Source: Sphingomonas hominis
Lineage (GTDB): Bacteria; Pseudomonadota; Alphaproteobacteria; Sphingomonadales; Sphingomonadaceae
DNA length: 64,000 nucleotides
Assembly (NCBI RefSeq): GCF_013328205.1
Contig: NZ_JABULH010000002.1
Span: forward strand, 372,001 to 436,000
Reading direction: 5' to 3'
This document shows positions 17,740 to 27,194 of the stretch, piece by piece. The first letter of the stretch is position 1. Every line of letters starts with the position of its first letter. The notes below the pieces were generated by a model that made no database searches, was not told the DNA's origin, and saw only the letters and a program-made list of their open reading frames with translations. The translations under genes were made by a program, and so were the position numbers.

Positions 17740-20526
17740 TCAGAAGCGCGTGCGCAGCGTCAGACCGTAGGTGCGCGGCTCGCCCAGGTAGGAGGTGAAG
17801 ATCTGGTTGCCGACCGCGAAACCGCCGGTGCTGCCGAACGCCTGCACCTGCGCCTGGCTGCCCGCACCCTGGAACGGCGCGTTGAAGGCGACCTGCTGGA
17901 AGTTCTTGTTGAGCAGGTTCTGCGCGAACACCTCGATCGCCCAAAGATCGTCGCGCCCACGCAGGCCGATGCGCGCGTTCACCGTGGTGAAGCCGTCCTG
18001 CTCCTTCTCGATGAAATTGTCGGAGCCGGTGTTATAGTCCGACGAGGTGCGCTGATCGACGTAGAACAGCGCCGACATGCCGTTCGAACCGATATCGGGC
18101 GTCCACGATGCCGAGGTCGTGATGACGTTGCGCGGCGCGAGCGGCATCTGAGCACCCGGTAACAGGAACAATGCCGGATCGAGCGGCTCGCCCGAGGCCG
18201 AGCCGACGATGTTGCGGCGCACCTTGGTGTCGGCGAAGGTATAGCCCATCGTGATCGCGACCTGGCGCGCGGGATAGAAGCCCGCCTCGACTTCGACGCC
18301 CTGGCTGCGCACGCCGGTGCCGACGTCGCCGGCGCAGCGGCCAGTCGTGGCGCTGTTGTCGGTGTCGCCGCCGTTCAGCCCAGCCTTGCAGCTACCCAGG
18401 TTCTGTACGATGAAATTCGTGCCGTTGAACGTGTTGAGCTGGAAGTTGGTGAAGTCCGACCGGAAGCCCGCCAGATTGAAGGTGAACTGACGCGACGAAT
18501 ATTTCAGGCCGACTTCATAAGCGTTGACCGTTTCGGGGTCGAAGCGCAGCGCCGACGCATTGGGGGCGAGCGTGGTCGCCGGCAGGAACGCCGGGCCCAG
18601 ATCGGAGCGATCGAGGTTGTAGCCACCCGCCTTGAAGCCGCGCGAATAGCTGGCGTAGGTCATGACGCGGTCGACCGGCTTCCACGACAAGACCGCGGTG
18701 CCGGTGAACTCGTCGTTGTTCAGCTTGTCGCTGATCGACTTGCCGTTGAGCGTCGAGCTCGAATTGCCGGTGCAGCTGAGCGTCAGGATGCCGGCGACGG
18801 TCGAGGCGAGCGCAGGATTGGCGAGCAGCGGCGCCAGGTTGCCGAGCTGCTGCGCGCAGACGGTGTTGTCGTTGGTGAAGCTGGCGTTCAGGTCCTTCAT
18901 CTCCTTCGTCCAGCGCAGGCCACCGGTCAGCGACAGCGTGTCGGTGATCTTCAGGACGTTGTGGGTGAAGAAGGCGTAGCTCTCGCTCTTCTGGTCGTAG
19001 ATGTCGCGGCGTGAGCCGAGATCGCTGATCGTCGACAGGCGGTCGAGTGCACCCAGAATCGTACCTGCCGCTGTGCCAAACGACGAGCCCACTGCTGCTC
19101 GTGCGGTCACGCCTGGCGCGACGAAGCCGGTCGACAGGCAGCCCGGCGCCGCCGGATTGCGTAAGGCCGCGTTAGGATTGGCGCTGGCAACGACCCGACA
19201 CGCAGCGAAGCGGCCGTAATCGGTGCCGAAACGCAGATTGTCGGACACGCGCAGCTTCTCGTTGCTGTAGAAGCCGCCGACCAGCCAGTTGAGCCGATCG
19301 CCGAACGCTTCGCCGTTCAGGCGCAGTTCCTGCGTGAAGGTGCGGAAGCGGCGAAACGCATTGCCGTCGTTGGGACGATAAACGAGGTCGAGGTTGCCGT
19401 AATCGAAGTCGCCCGCACCCGCCGACTTATACTCGCGATACGCGGTGATCGAGGTCAGCGCGGCGCCGCCGAAGTTCCAGTCGATCTGCGCCGAGCCGCC
19501 GTAATCCTTCGTGATGTTCGAGTAAGCGCGGCCACGCGTCTGCGCGATGCGGCGGTTGTACTGGTCGCCCGCGCTCGGGAACACGGCGCCGAGCGACGTC
19601 ATCACGTCGACGATGCGGTTGGCGGGCGCGATCGCGAAATCGCCGGCGACGCCCGGCGTCGGATCGGTCTTCTCGCGCAGGTCGATGTAGACCGCGCCGC
19701 AGCACTTCTCGTCGCGGCGGGTATAGTCGCCGATCAGCCGGATTGAGAAGTCGCTCGACGGCTCGAGCAGCAACTGGCCGCGGACGAAATAGCGGTTGCG
19801 GTCGTTGAAGTCGGTGTTGTTGATGACGTCGCGGTAGAAGCCGTCGCGCTTGGCGTAGACGCCGTCGACGCGGAAGGCGAGCAGGTCCTTGATGATCGGG
19901 CCGGTCAGCGCGCCGGCGACGCGGATGTTGTCGTAATTGCCGTAGGTCGCCTCGCCGTAGCCGCCGAAGTCGAACGACGGCGCCTTGGTGTAGATGTTGA
20001 TCGCGCCCGCCGACGAGTTACGGCCCGACAGCGTGCCCTGCGGCCCACGCAGCACCTCGACACGCTCGATCTCGCCGATGTCGTTCAGGCCCGATCCCGT
20101 ACGGCTGCGATAGACGCCGTCGATGAAGGTGACGACCGAGCTTTCGAGGCCGGGGTTGTCGCCGACGGTGCCGATGCCGCGGATGCGTGCCGAGGCGTTC
20201 GCTTCCGAACCGGTCGACGACACGCTGAGCGAGGGGGCGAGCTGCGCCACGCCGCGGATGTCGGTCGCACCTGAATTTTGCAGGCTTTCCTGGTTCACCG
20301 CGTTGATCGAAATCGGCACGTCGGCGAGCCGCTCGGCGCGGCGCGTGGCGGTGACGACGATGTCGCCCGCGCCCAATTCGCCGGTCGAGCTCGACTGCGC
20401 GGCGGCGGTGTTGGTCTGGCCGTCAACCGCGGCGTTGGTGGTGACGGGGCTGGTCTGCTCCTGCGCCAGTGCGGGGTAAGCCGCCAGACAGGCAACGGTG
20501 GACAGCAGGGTCGCGGTGATGCGCAT
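17740..20526 (-). CDS. TonB-dependent outer-membrane receptor 1
   Basis: A 928-residue TonB-dependent receptor. The signal peptide is MRITATLLSTVACLAAYPALAQ, followed by a TonB-box-like GDIVVTATRRAERLADVPISI and the plug domain (RGIGTVGDNPGLESSV, VEVLRGPQGTLSGRNSSAGAINIYT). The rest is a beta-barrel ending in an aromatic residue (GLTLRTRF), required for outer-membrane assembly. An adjacent cysteine pair (codons at 19699-19704) sits in an early barrel strand or loop, as in the two other receptors of the window. The ATG at 20526 was chosen over the frame start at 20544. The substrate is unknown; no transporter or enzyme gene stands beside it. Confidence 0.92.
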   Translation of the reverse strand: MRITATLLSTVACLAAYPALAQEQTSPVTTNAAVDGQTNTAAAQSSSTGELGAGDIVVTATRRAERLADVPISINAVNQESLQNSGATDIRGVAQLAPSLSVSSTGSEANASARIRGIGTVGDNPGLESSVVTFIDGVYRSRTGSGLNDIGEIERVEVLRGPQGTLSGRNSSAGAINIYTKAPSFDFGGYGEATYGNYDNIRVAGALTGPIIKDLLAFRVDGVYAKRDGFYRDVINNTDFNDRNRYFVRGQLLLEPSSDFSIRLIGDYTRRDEKCCGAVYIDLREKTDPTPGVAGDFAIAPANRIVDVMTSLGAVFPSAGDQYNRRIAQTRGRAYSNITKDYGGSAQIDWNFGGAALTSITAYREYKSAGAGDFDYGNLDLVYRPNDGNAFRRFRTFTQELRLNGEAFGDRLNWLVGGFYSNEKLRVSDNLRFGTDYGRFAACRVVASANPNAALRNPAAPGCLSTGFVAPGVTARAAVGSSFGTAAGTILGALDRLSTISDLGSRRDIYDQKSESYAFFTHNVLKITDTLSLTGGLRWTKEMKDLNASFTNDNTVCAQQLGNLAPLLANPALASTVAGILTLSCTGNSSSTLNGKSISDKLNNDEFTGTAVLSWKPVDRVMTYASYSRGFKAGGYNLDRSDLGPAFLPATTLAPNASALRFDPETVNAYEVGLKYSSRQFTFNLAGFRSDFTNFQLNTFNGTNFIVQNLGSCKAGLNGGDTDNSATTGRCAGDVGTGVRSQGVEVEAGFYPARQVAITMGYTFADTKVRRNIVGSASGEPLDPALFLLPGAQMPLAPRNVITTSASWTPDIGSNGMSALFYVDQRTSSDYNTGSDNFIEKEQDGFTTVNARIGLRGRDDLWAIEVFAQNLLNKNFQQVAFNAPFQGAGSQAQVQAFGSTGGFAVGNQIFTSYLGEPRTYGLTLRTRF

Positions 20527-20584
20527 AATGAAGGCCTCTCCCAAATTTGAATATCGGGTTTGGTGCGCTTCTATGCGGACTATC

Positions 20585-20618
20585 TTACGCGTCTAGTAAA
20601 AGTTACGCGTCACGTAAC
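20585..20618. promoter_or_regulatory. Repeated TTACGCGTC elements upstream of TonB receptor 1
   Basis: TTACGCGTC occurs at 20585-20593 and again at 20603-20611, an 18-base step, about 60-80 bases upstream of the receptor start. The second copy also forms an inverted repeat GTTACG-n5-CGTAAC (20602-20618). This looks like an operator, but the regulator is not identified. Confidence 0.4.
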
Positions 20619-20725
20619 GGAAAGCCGCGGGTATGTGGCGCAACGGCAACAGTTGCGCATCAAAATGCATGTGCACAAGCGAAGGTGACGCTACGGAATG
20701 CGGCGCGTCGAGCCGCAGGTATGGC

Positions 20726-20750
20726 GCGTCGGCGGTCGATCCGCCGACGC
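20726..20750 (-). terminator. Hairpin downstream of infC
   Basis: A perfect 10-bp stem, GCGTCGGCGG (20726-20735) with CCGCCGACGC (20741-20750), and a 5-base loop lie ten bases beyond the infC stop on the minus strand. There is no long U-run, so termination efficiency is uncertain. Confidence 0.55.
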
Positions 20751-20759
20751 ACAAGCCAT

Positions 20760-21305
20760 TTATTTGGGCGAGAGCACCATCAGCATCTGCCGGCCTTCCA
20801 TGCGCGGATAGGCCTCGACCTTGGCGATCTCGTTGGTCGCCTCGGCGACGCGCTGGAGCACCGCCATGCCGAGCGAGCCGTGGCTCAGCTCGCGACCGCG
20901 GAAGCGCATGGTGACCTTCACCTTATCGCCTTCCTCGATGAACTCGACCACCTTCTTCATCTTGGTGTCGTAATCGTGGTCGTCGATGTTCGGACGCATC
21001 TTGATCTCCTTGATCTCCTGCGTCTTCTGGCTCTTACGCGCGGCGTTGGCCTTCTTCTGCGCCTCGTACTTGAACTTGCCGACGTCGAGGAACTTGGCGA
21101 CGGGCGGGTCCGCGTTTGGGGACACCTCGACCAGGTCGAGCCCGACTTCCTTGGCCTGCGCCATCGCTTCGCGCGTGTACATGACGCCGAGATTCTCGCC
21201 CTCGTGATCGATCACGCGGACCTTCTGGCTCTGGATCCACTCGTTGAAGCGAGGGCCGTTCATCGGCGGCGCCTGCATGGGGCGGCGCATCATGGGCGGA
21301 CGGAT
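20760..21305 (-). CDS. infC: Translation initiation factor IF-3
   Basis: IF-3 binds the 30S subunit, checks the start codon and keeps subunits apart. The N domain ([26 protein letters not shown]) and C domain ([41 protein letters not shown] in parts) are complete. The start is unusual: AGGAG at 21314-21318 is followed after eight bases by ATC at 21305, and the first ATG in the core frame is at 21293. An ATG at 21389 would add 28 residues not typical of IF-3. A non-AUG start, as known for infC autoregulation in E. coli (AUU), therefore seems likely, giving 181 residues. The usual rpmI-rplT genes do not follow. Confidence 0.93.
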   Translation of the reverse strand: MRPPMMRRPMQAPPMNGPRFNEWIQSQKVRVIDHEGENLGVMYTREAMAQAKEVGLDLVEVSPNADPPVAKFLDVGKFKYEAQKKANAARKSQKTQEIKEIKMRPNIDDHDYDTKMKKVVEFIEEGDKVKVTMRFRGRELSHGSLGMAVLQRVAEATNEIAKVEAYPRMEGRQMLMVLSPK

Positions 21306-21318
21306 AGATACTTCTCCT
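21303..21318 (-). promoter_or_regulatory. infC ribosome binding site with ATC start codon
   Basis: On the minus strand AGGAG (21318-21314) stands eight bases before ATC (21305-21303), ideal spacing for initiation. GTA lies two codons earlier and ATG four codons later, both worse placed. Rare start codons let IF-3 repress its own synthesis in other bacteria. Confidence 0.6.
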
Positions 21319-21429
21319 GTTGATTCACTATGCCCGATATATGCTTTCACTGCACGAATCGGAAGATGTCCGACGCACTCGGCCGTCATCTAGTCGGGTG
21401 CGCCGGTCACTTTCTTCGCGACCTGTGTT

Positions 21430-24177
21430 CTAGAAGCTGCCGCGCAGCGTCACGCCGTAGGTGCGCGGCTCGCCCGGGAAGCCGATGAATAACTGGTTGG
21501 CGCTGCCCGCGAATCCACCGGAAGCAGCCTGCTGGACGCTGCGAAACGTCCCCGATCCTTGAGCGGGTATGTCGGAGGCGAGCTGGAAGTATCGCTGATC
21601 CAGCACGTTCTGCGCCCATAATTCGACGCCCCAGCGCTTGTTCGCGCCGTACACGCCGAGCCGCCCGTTCACCACCGCGAACGCGTCCTGCACCTTTTCC
21701 AGGTCAAGGTCGGAGCCGGTGTTGGTGTCGCTCTGCATCCGGGCGTCGACATAGACGAGCCCGGTCAGCCCGCGCGTGCCGATCGCGGGCGTCCAACCGA
21801 TACCCGCCGTGGTGACGATCTCGGGCGCGTTGGACAGGTTCTGGTCGGGCAATTGGAACAGCACCGGCGACAACGGCCGTCCGCCCGTGCCGACGAGATC
21901 GCGGCGATAGCGCGTGTGCGCGTAGGTGAACCCCAGGTTGACCGTCACATCGCGCGCGGGGCGGATCGTGCTTTCCAGCTCGACGCCGGTCGATAGCACG
22001 CCTGGGCGCAGCCGGTCGGGCGCGCACGCACCGGTCGCCGCGGACGCGTCGGTGTCGGCGCGGTTCAGGGGATCGCGGCACGACTGGATGTTCGCGACCT
22101 CGAAGCTGGTCCCGTTGTAGGTGTTGAGCTGATACCCGCTGAACACCTGATGGAAGGCGGCGACGTTCACGTCGATGCTGCGCCCGTTCCACTTAGCGCC
22201 AAGTTCATAAGCGGTGACCTTCTCGCTGGCATAAGCCAGATCGGCGACCTCGGCGCGGCCGTTGCCGGGTGTGTTCGCTGCGCGCGCGAGCAGCGCGGTG
22301 CACGCCGCCTGTTGCGCGGCGGTGCCCGCCCCGGCGAAGCACGGCCGGTCGAGCCCGGAGAAGTCGAGGTTGAACCCGCCCGCCTTGTACCCGCGCGAGG
22401 CCGAGGCGTAGAGTAGCACGCGCTCGACCGGCTTAAACCCCAGCACCGCGGTCCCGGTCCACCGACCGTCATCGAAGGTCGTGCCCGGCGTGCCCTGCGG
22501 AATGTCGATGCCTGCGCCGTTCACCACGCAGGCGAGCCCGGCGAGCGACTGGAGCGACGAATTCAGCAGCGCGGGGCATAGCGTGTTGGTCGCGCGGTAA
22601 TCGGCGCGGACGCGCTTGTGCTCGTCGGTGTAGCGGACGCCGAATGTCGCGAACAGGCGGTCGGGGACGATCGCCAGCGTGTTGTGCGTGAACAGCGCCC
22701 AGTTGCGGCTGACCTGCGTGAAGTTACCGTCGTTCGCGCCGGTGCCGACGAGCGGGGCGGCGTTCAGCTGTCGCGCAACCGCGTCATAGCCCGCGAACAC
22801 GCTCGTCGGCGCGGTCGAGCAGGTGGGGGAGGCGAGGTTCACCTGTCCCGCGCCCGACGCGGCGAACGAGGTCGCGATGATGCAATTGGCGAAGCGGGTG
22901 TAATCCTGCCCGTAGCGCTGGTCGTCGTCGACGTTCAGCTTCTCGTTGCCGTAATAGCCGCCGACCAGCCAGTCGAGCCGACCGTCGAACGCCCGGCCCG
23001 CCAGGCGGACCTCCTGCGAGAAGTTGCGGAAACGGCGGTCGAGGTCCTGCCGGTCGAGCAGGTCGAGCCGGTTGAAGTCGTTGTCCTGCCCCATCCGGTT
23101 CTTGTAATCGCGCCACGCAGTGATCGACGTCAGCGTCGCGCCCCCCAATCGCCAGTTCACCTCGCCCGACACGCCCCAGTCGCGCACGTCCGACCGATAC
23201 GGCACGCCCGCGCTGGTCGAGGTGGTGAAGCCGAAGCGCTCGCCCGCGGGTGGTAGCTGGTAGTTGGCGCCGAGTGCCTGGAGCAGCGGCAGCAGCGTGT
23301 TGGGGCCGACTGCGACCGATCCGCCCGCGGGGTCGGTGCGCGTCAGGTTGCGCACCGGACCGAGCAGCGTACCGTTGCAGCAATTCTCGTGGCGCTCGGC
23401 ATAGTCGCCGATGATCCGGACCGACAATACGTCACTCGGGCTCCAGCCGAGTTGGGCGCGCGTCAGCCAGCGGTCGCGGTCCTGGATGTCGGGCTCGCCG
23501 GGGGTGAGCTGGCGGATGAAGCCGTCGCGCTGCTGCCATACGCCATCGACGCGCAGCGCCGCGCTCTGTCCTAGGGCCAAGTTCACCGCGCCGTCGACGC
23601 GCATGTAATCGTAATTGCCGTAACTGATCAAGCCATGCGCGTCTGTGCGACCGAGTTCGGGCGCGCGCGTGACGATGCTGATCGTGCCCGCGGTCGAGTT
23701 GCGCCCGAACAGCGTCCCCTGCGGCCCGCGCAGCACCTCGACGCGGTCGACCTCGCCCAATTCGGTCAGCCCGACGCCGCTTCGCGCACGATAGACGCCG
23801 TCGACGAACAGCCCGACCGAGCTTTCCAGACCCGGGTTCTCGCCGACCGTGCCGATGCCGCGAATACGCGCGGTGAAGTTCGCCTCGCTGGTCGCGCCCG
23901 AGACGAGCAGCGAGGGCGCGACCTGGTCGATCCCGCGCAGGTCGACCGCGCCCGTGGCAGCAAGCGTCTCGCCCGAGATCGCGGTGATCGCGATCGGCAC
24001 GTCAGACAGCCGCTCGGCGCGCCGCGTCGCGGTGACGACGACCTCGCCCGGTTCGGCGGCGGAGGGCTGATCCCCATCCTGTCCAACCGGCGACTGCTGC
24101 GCGGCGGCGGGAAGGGCGAGCAGCAGCGCGGACGATAGCAGGCTGGCCGCGAAGGCGGTTTGGTACGAACGGTTCAT
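21430..24177 (-). CDS. TonB-dependent outer-membrane receptor 2
   Basis: A 915-residue TonB-dependent receptor, clearly a paralogue of receptor 1 (17740-20526): signal peptide MNRSYQTAFAASLLSSALLLALPAAAQ, TonB-box-like GEVVVTATRRAERLSDVPIAI, plug motifs RGIGTVGENPGLESSVG and VEVLRGPQGTLFGRNSTAG, and a terminal barrel strand GVTLRGSF. The adjacent cysteine pair is encoded at 23377-23382. It lies between thrS and infC, all on the minus strand, and so splits a gene pair that is adjacent in many bacteria. The gap to thrS holds a hairpin, so it probably has its own promoter. Substrate unknown. Confidence 0.92.
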   Translation of the reverse strand: MNRSYQTAFAASLLSSALLLALPAAAQQSPVGQDGDQPSAAEPGEVVVTATRRAERLSDVPIAITAISGETLAATGAVDLRGIDQVAPSLLVSGATSEANFTARIRGIGTVGENPGLESSVGLFVDGVYRARSGVGLTELGEVDRVEVLRGPQGTLFGRNSTAGTISIVTRAPELGRTDAHGLISYGNYDYMRVDGAVNLALGQSAALRVDGVWQQRDGFIRQLTPGEPDIQDRDRWLTRAQLGWSPSDVLSVRIIGDYAERHENCCNGTLLGPVRNLTRTDPAGGSVAVGPNTLLPLLQALGANYQLPPAGERFGFTTSTSAGVPYRSDVRDWGVSGEVNWRLGGATLTSITAWRDYKNRMGQDNDFNRLDLLDRQDLDRRFRNFSQEVRLAGRAFDGRLDWLVGGYYGNEKLNVDDDQRYGQDYTRFANCIIATSFAASGAGQVNLASPTCSTAPTSVFAGYDAVARQLNAAPLVGTGANDGNFTQVSRNWALFTHNTLAIVPDRLFATFGVRYTDEHKRVRADYRATNTLCPALLNSSLQSLAGLACVVNGAGIDIPQGTPGTTFDDGRWTGTAVLGFKPVERVLLYASASRGYKAGGFNLDFSGLDRPCFAGAGTAAQQAACTALLARAANTPGNGRAEVADLAYASEKVTAYELGAKWNGRSIDVNVAAFHQVFSGYQLNTYNGTSFEVANIQSCRDPLNRADTDASAATGACAPDRLRPGVLSTGVELESTIRPARDVTVNLGFTYAHTRYRRDLVGTGGRPLSPVLFQLPDQNLSNAPEIVTTAGIGWTPAIGTRGLTGLVYVDARMQSDTNTGSDLDLEKVQDAFAVVNGRLGVYGANKRWGVELWAQNVLDQRYFQLASDIPAQGSGTFRSVQQAASGGFAGSANQLFIGFPGEPRTYGVTLRGSF

Positions 24178-24280
24178 TGGGTGCGATCCCTGGTGACCAC
24201 GGCATCCGTGTGCCGCGTGGCGAGGGCGCGGCGGTTAGCGGCCACGCAGGGAAAGTCACGCGCTTTGTTAATGTAGGTGA

Positions 24281-24313
24281 GGTGGACCGGCGGATGCGCC
24301 CCGCCGATCCACC
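24281..24313 (-). terminator. Hairpin downstream of thrS
   Basis: GGTGGACCGGCGG (24281-24293) pairs with CCGCCGATCCACC (24301-24313) with one mismatch and a 7-base loop. It begins a few bases past the thrS stop on the minus strand. There is no U-run, so it is a possible terminator or 3'-end stabiliser. Confidence 0.5.
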
Positions 24314-24319
24314 TGTTCG

Positions 24320-26314
24320 TCAGCGCGCCAGATCAGGCGCGCGCGCCTCCTCGGTCAGCCGCTGGGTGATGTCGGCGAGCGCGACGACCTCCTGCCCCTG
24401 GCTGCCCAGGCGGCGGACCGCGACGGTGCCTTCGTCCGCCTCGCGCTTGCCGACGACCAGCAGCACGGGAACCTTCGCGACCGAATGTTCGCGCACCTTG
24501 TAGTTGATCTTCTCGTTGCGCAGATCGATTTCCACGCGCAGCCCGGCAGCGCGCAGCTCGGCTGCGACCTCCAGCGCGTAATCGTCGGCGTCGCTGACGA
24601 TCGTCGCCACCACCACCTGCACGGGGGCGAGCCACAGCGGGAAGCGTCCGGCATGATGCTCGATCAGGATGCCGATGAAGCGCTCGAACGTGCCTAGGAT
24701 GGCGCGGTGGAGCATGACGGGACGGTGACGGTTGCCATCCTCGCCGACGTACGCCGCATCCAGCCGCTCGGGCAGCACGCGGTCTGATTGGATCGTGCCG
24801 ACCTGCCACGTCCGCCCGATCGCGTCGGTCAGGTGGAACTCGAGCTTGGGCGCGTAGAAGGCACCTTCGCCCGGCAGTTCCTCGAACTTCGCCTTGATCG
24901 TGTCGGACAGGCTCGACACCTGCACCGCCTCGCGCAGCTCGGCCTCCGCCTTGTCCCACATCTCGTCCGAGCCGAAGCGCTTTTCGGGGCGGAGCGCGAG
25001 CTTCACCGCGTAATCCTCGAAGCCCAAGTCGCGGTAGACGCTATCGAGCAGCTCGCAGAATTTGCGCACTTCCTCGACCAGCTGGTCCTCGCGAACGAAG
25101 ATGTGCGCGTCGTCCTGCGTGAACTGGCGCACGCGCATGATGCCGTGCAGCGCGCCGTGCGGCTCGTTGCGGTGGCAGCAACCGAATTCCGCCATCCGGA
25201 TCGGCAGGTCGCGGTACGATTTGATCCCCTGCTTGAAGATCAGCACGTGCGCGGGGCAGTTCATCGGCTTCAACGCCATCAGATCGGCGTCGCCGGTCAG
25301 GACCGCACCTTCGTCCTCGGTGTTCGGGATCTCGTCGGGCACCACGAACATGTTCTCGCGGTACTTGCCCCAATGGCCCGACTGCTCCCATTGCCGCGCG
25401 TCCATCAGCTGCGGCGTCTTGACCTCGGCATAATCGGCGGCGTCCAACCGGCGGCGCATGTACGCCTCCATCTGCCGCCACAGCACGAACCCCTTGGGGT
25501 GCCAGAATACTGAGCCCTGCGCCTCCGACTGGAGGTGGAACAGGTCCATCTCCTGCCCGATCTTGCGATGATCGCGCTTGGCGGCCTCCTCCAGCATGAA
25601 CAGATGCTGGTCGAGCTGCTTCTTGTTCAACCAGCCGGTGCCGTAGATGCGGGAAAGCATCGCGTTCTTCTGGTCGCCGCGCCAATAGGCGCCCGACACC
25701 CGCGTCAGCTTGAACGCTTGCGGATCGAGCTTGCCGGTCGAGGCCATGTGCGGCCCGCGGCACATGTCGAGCCACGCACCCTGACGGTAGATCGTCAGTT
25801 CCTCATGGTCGGGCAGCTCGGCCGCCCACTCGGCCTTGAACGTCTCACCTTGCTTGTTCCACGTCTCGATCAACTGCTCGCGCGTCCAGACCTCGCGCGT
25901 GAACGGCTCGTTCTTCGCGATGATGCGGCGCATCTCCGCCTCGATCGCGGGCAGGTCGTCGTCGGTGAAGGGGCGATCCTTTGGTGCAAAATCATAGTAG
26001 AAGCCGTCGTCGGTCGCCGGGCCGAAGGTGATCTGCGTGCCCGGGAACAGGTGCTGCACCGCCTCCGCCATGACATGCGCGAGATCGTGGCGCGCGAGTT
26101 CGAGCGCGTCGGCCTCGTCCTTCTGCGTGACGAGCGCGAGCTGCGCGTCGTGCGTCAGCGGACGCGTGATGTCGCGCAGCTCGCCGTCAACGCGCGCGGC
26201 GATCGCCGCCTTGGCGAGGCCGGGGCCGATCGCGGCGGCGATCTCGGCCGGCGTGGTGCCGGGTGCGACCTCGCGAACCGAACCGTCGGGCAGCGTGATC
26301 GAGAGCATGTTCAT
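24320..26314 (-). CDS. thrS: Threonyl-tRNA synthetase
   Basis: A 664-residue class II aminoacyl-tRNA synthetase that charges tRNA-Thr. It has the N-terminal TGS domain ([21 protein letters not shown]), the editing domain ([19 protein letters not shown]), the catalytic core with zinc-site regions [10 protein letters not shown] and [18 protein letters not shown], and the C-terminal anticodon-binding domain ([20 protein letters not shown]). The frame opens at 26362, but the ATG at 26314 has an AGGA seven bases upstream and starts the conserved [12 protein letters not shown]. In many bacteria thrS is directly followed by infC; here a TonB receptor gene intervenes. Confidence 0.96.
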   Translation of the reverse strand: MNMLSITLPDGSVREVAPGTTPAEIAAAIGPGLAKAAIAARVDGELRDITRPLTHDAQLALVTQKDEADALELARHDLAHVMAEAVQHLFPGTQITFGPATDDGFYYDFAPKDRPFTDDDLPAIEAEMRRIIAKNEPFTREVWTREQLIETWNKQGETFKAEWAAELPDHEELTIYRQGAWLDMCRGPHMASTGKLDPQAFKLTRVSGAYWRGDQKNAMLSRIYGTGWLNKKQLDQHLFMLEEAAKRDHRKIGQEMDLFHLQSEAQGSVFWHPKGFVLWRQMEAYMRRRLDAADYAEVKTPQLMDARQWEQSGHWGKYRENMFVVPDEIPNTEDEGAVLTGDADLMALKPMNCPAHVLIFKQGIKSYRDLPIRMAEFGCCHRNEPHGALHGIMRVRQFTQDDAHIFVREDQLVEEVRKFCELLDSVYRDLGFEDYAVKLALRPEKRFGSDEMWDKAEAELREAVQVSSLSDTIKAKFEELPGEGAFYAPKLEFHLTDAIGRTWQVGTIQSDRVLPERLDAAYVGEDGNRHRPVMLHRAILGTFERFIGILIEHHAGRFPLWLAPVQVVVATIVSDADDYALEVAAELRAAGLRVEIDLRNEKINYKVREHSVAKVPVLLVVGKREADEGTVAVRRLGSQGQEVVALADITQRLTEEARAPDLAR

Positions 26315-26567
26315 GGAGTGATCCTGAAGAATATTCATGTGCCGCTTATGGCGGAAGCGCACCCGCGGGAAGGGGGCGCACGAACGTATCGGAGGCGCCG
26401 CCGGTCAGGCGCGCGCGTTGATCGACCCCGGGGCGACCGGGGTGGTGCTAGTTCGCGCGAGGAAACGGCTCGGCATCATCGTGGGGCAACATAGCGGCCG
26501 GGCGCGGGCGACGCCAGCCGGTCGGGTCATTGGGGCGGGGGCGGCGGCTTCCTATATCTAGTGCACG

Positions 26568-27191
26568 ATGACGACCGATTTCGCGGGCAACACCCATTTC
26601 TATATTCTGATCGGCGTGCTGCTGGTCGCCTCGGTGATCGCGCGCCGGGTGCCGGTGCTGCGCACGCTCGTCTCGCTCGCGGTCTGGGCGGGGCTCGCCG
26701 GGCTGCTCTACATGGTGGTCGCGCAGCGCGAACGGTTCGATCCGTGGATGGGGCGTCTCGCCGCCGCGCTCAACATCGAGAGCCAGCAAGTCGCGGGCGA
26801 GGAAACGCGCATCCGCATGTCGCCTGACGGCCATTTCTACGTCCGTGCGAGGATCGGCGGGGTGGAGAAGCGCTTGCTGGTCGACAGCGGTGCCACGATC
26901 ACCGCGCTGTCGCCCGATACCGCTGCCGCCGCTGACGTCGAGGTCAAGCCGGCGCTATTCCCGGTGGTGCTGCAGACCGCGAATGGCGCGATCCGGGCGG
27001 AGACGGGCGAGGTCAAGGAGCTGCGGTTCGGCAACGTCGTCGCGCGCGATCTCGCCGTCGTCGTGTCGCCTGCGTTCGGCAACATCGACGTACTCGGCAT
27101 GAATTTCCTGTCGCGGCTCAAGAGCTGGCGGGTCGAGGGACGCACGCTGATCCTGACGCCGCATCATCCGCAGGATGCGCCTGCAGCGTGA
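26568..27191 (+). CDS. Membrane-anchored retropepsin-like aspartic protease (TIGR02281 type)
   Basis: A 207-residue protein with two N-terminal membrane segments (about residues 10-26 and 32-51) and one retropepsin-like domain. The catalytic motif is LLVDSGATITALS (D near residue 105), with FGNIDVLGMNFLSRL later, as in the clan AA TIGR02281 family found across alphaproteobacteria. Single-domain members act as dimers, so the domain would sit in the periplasm. The target is unknown. It is a lone gene on +, convergent with the PepSY operon and separated from it by four bases. Confidence 0.85.
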   Translation: MTTDFAGNTHFYILIGVLLVASVIARRVPVLRTLVSLAVWAGLAGLLYMVVAQRERFDPWMGRLAAALNIESQQVAGEETRIRMSPDGHFYVRARIGGVEKRLLVDSGATITALSPDTAAAADVEVKPALFPVVLQTANGAIRAETGEVKELRFGNVVARDLAVVVSPAFGNIDVLGMNFLSRLKSWRVEGRTLILTPHHPQDAPAA

Positions 27192-27194
27192 CCC

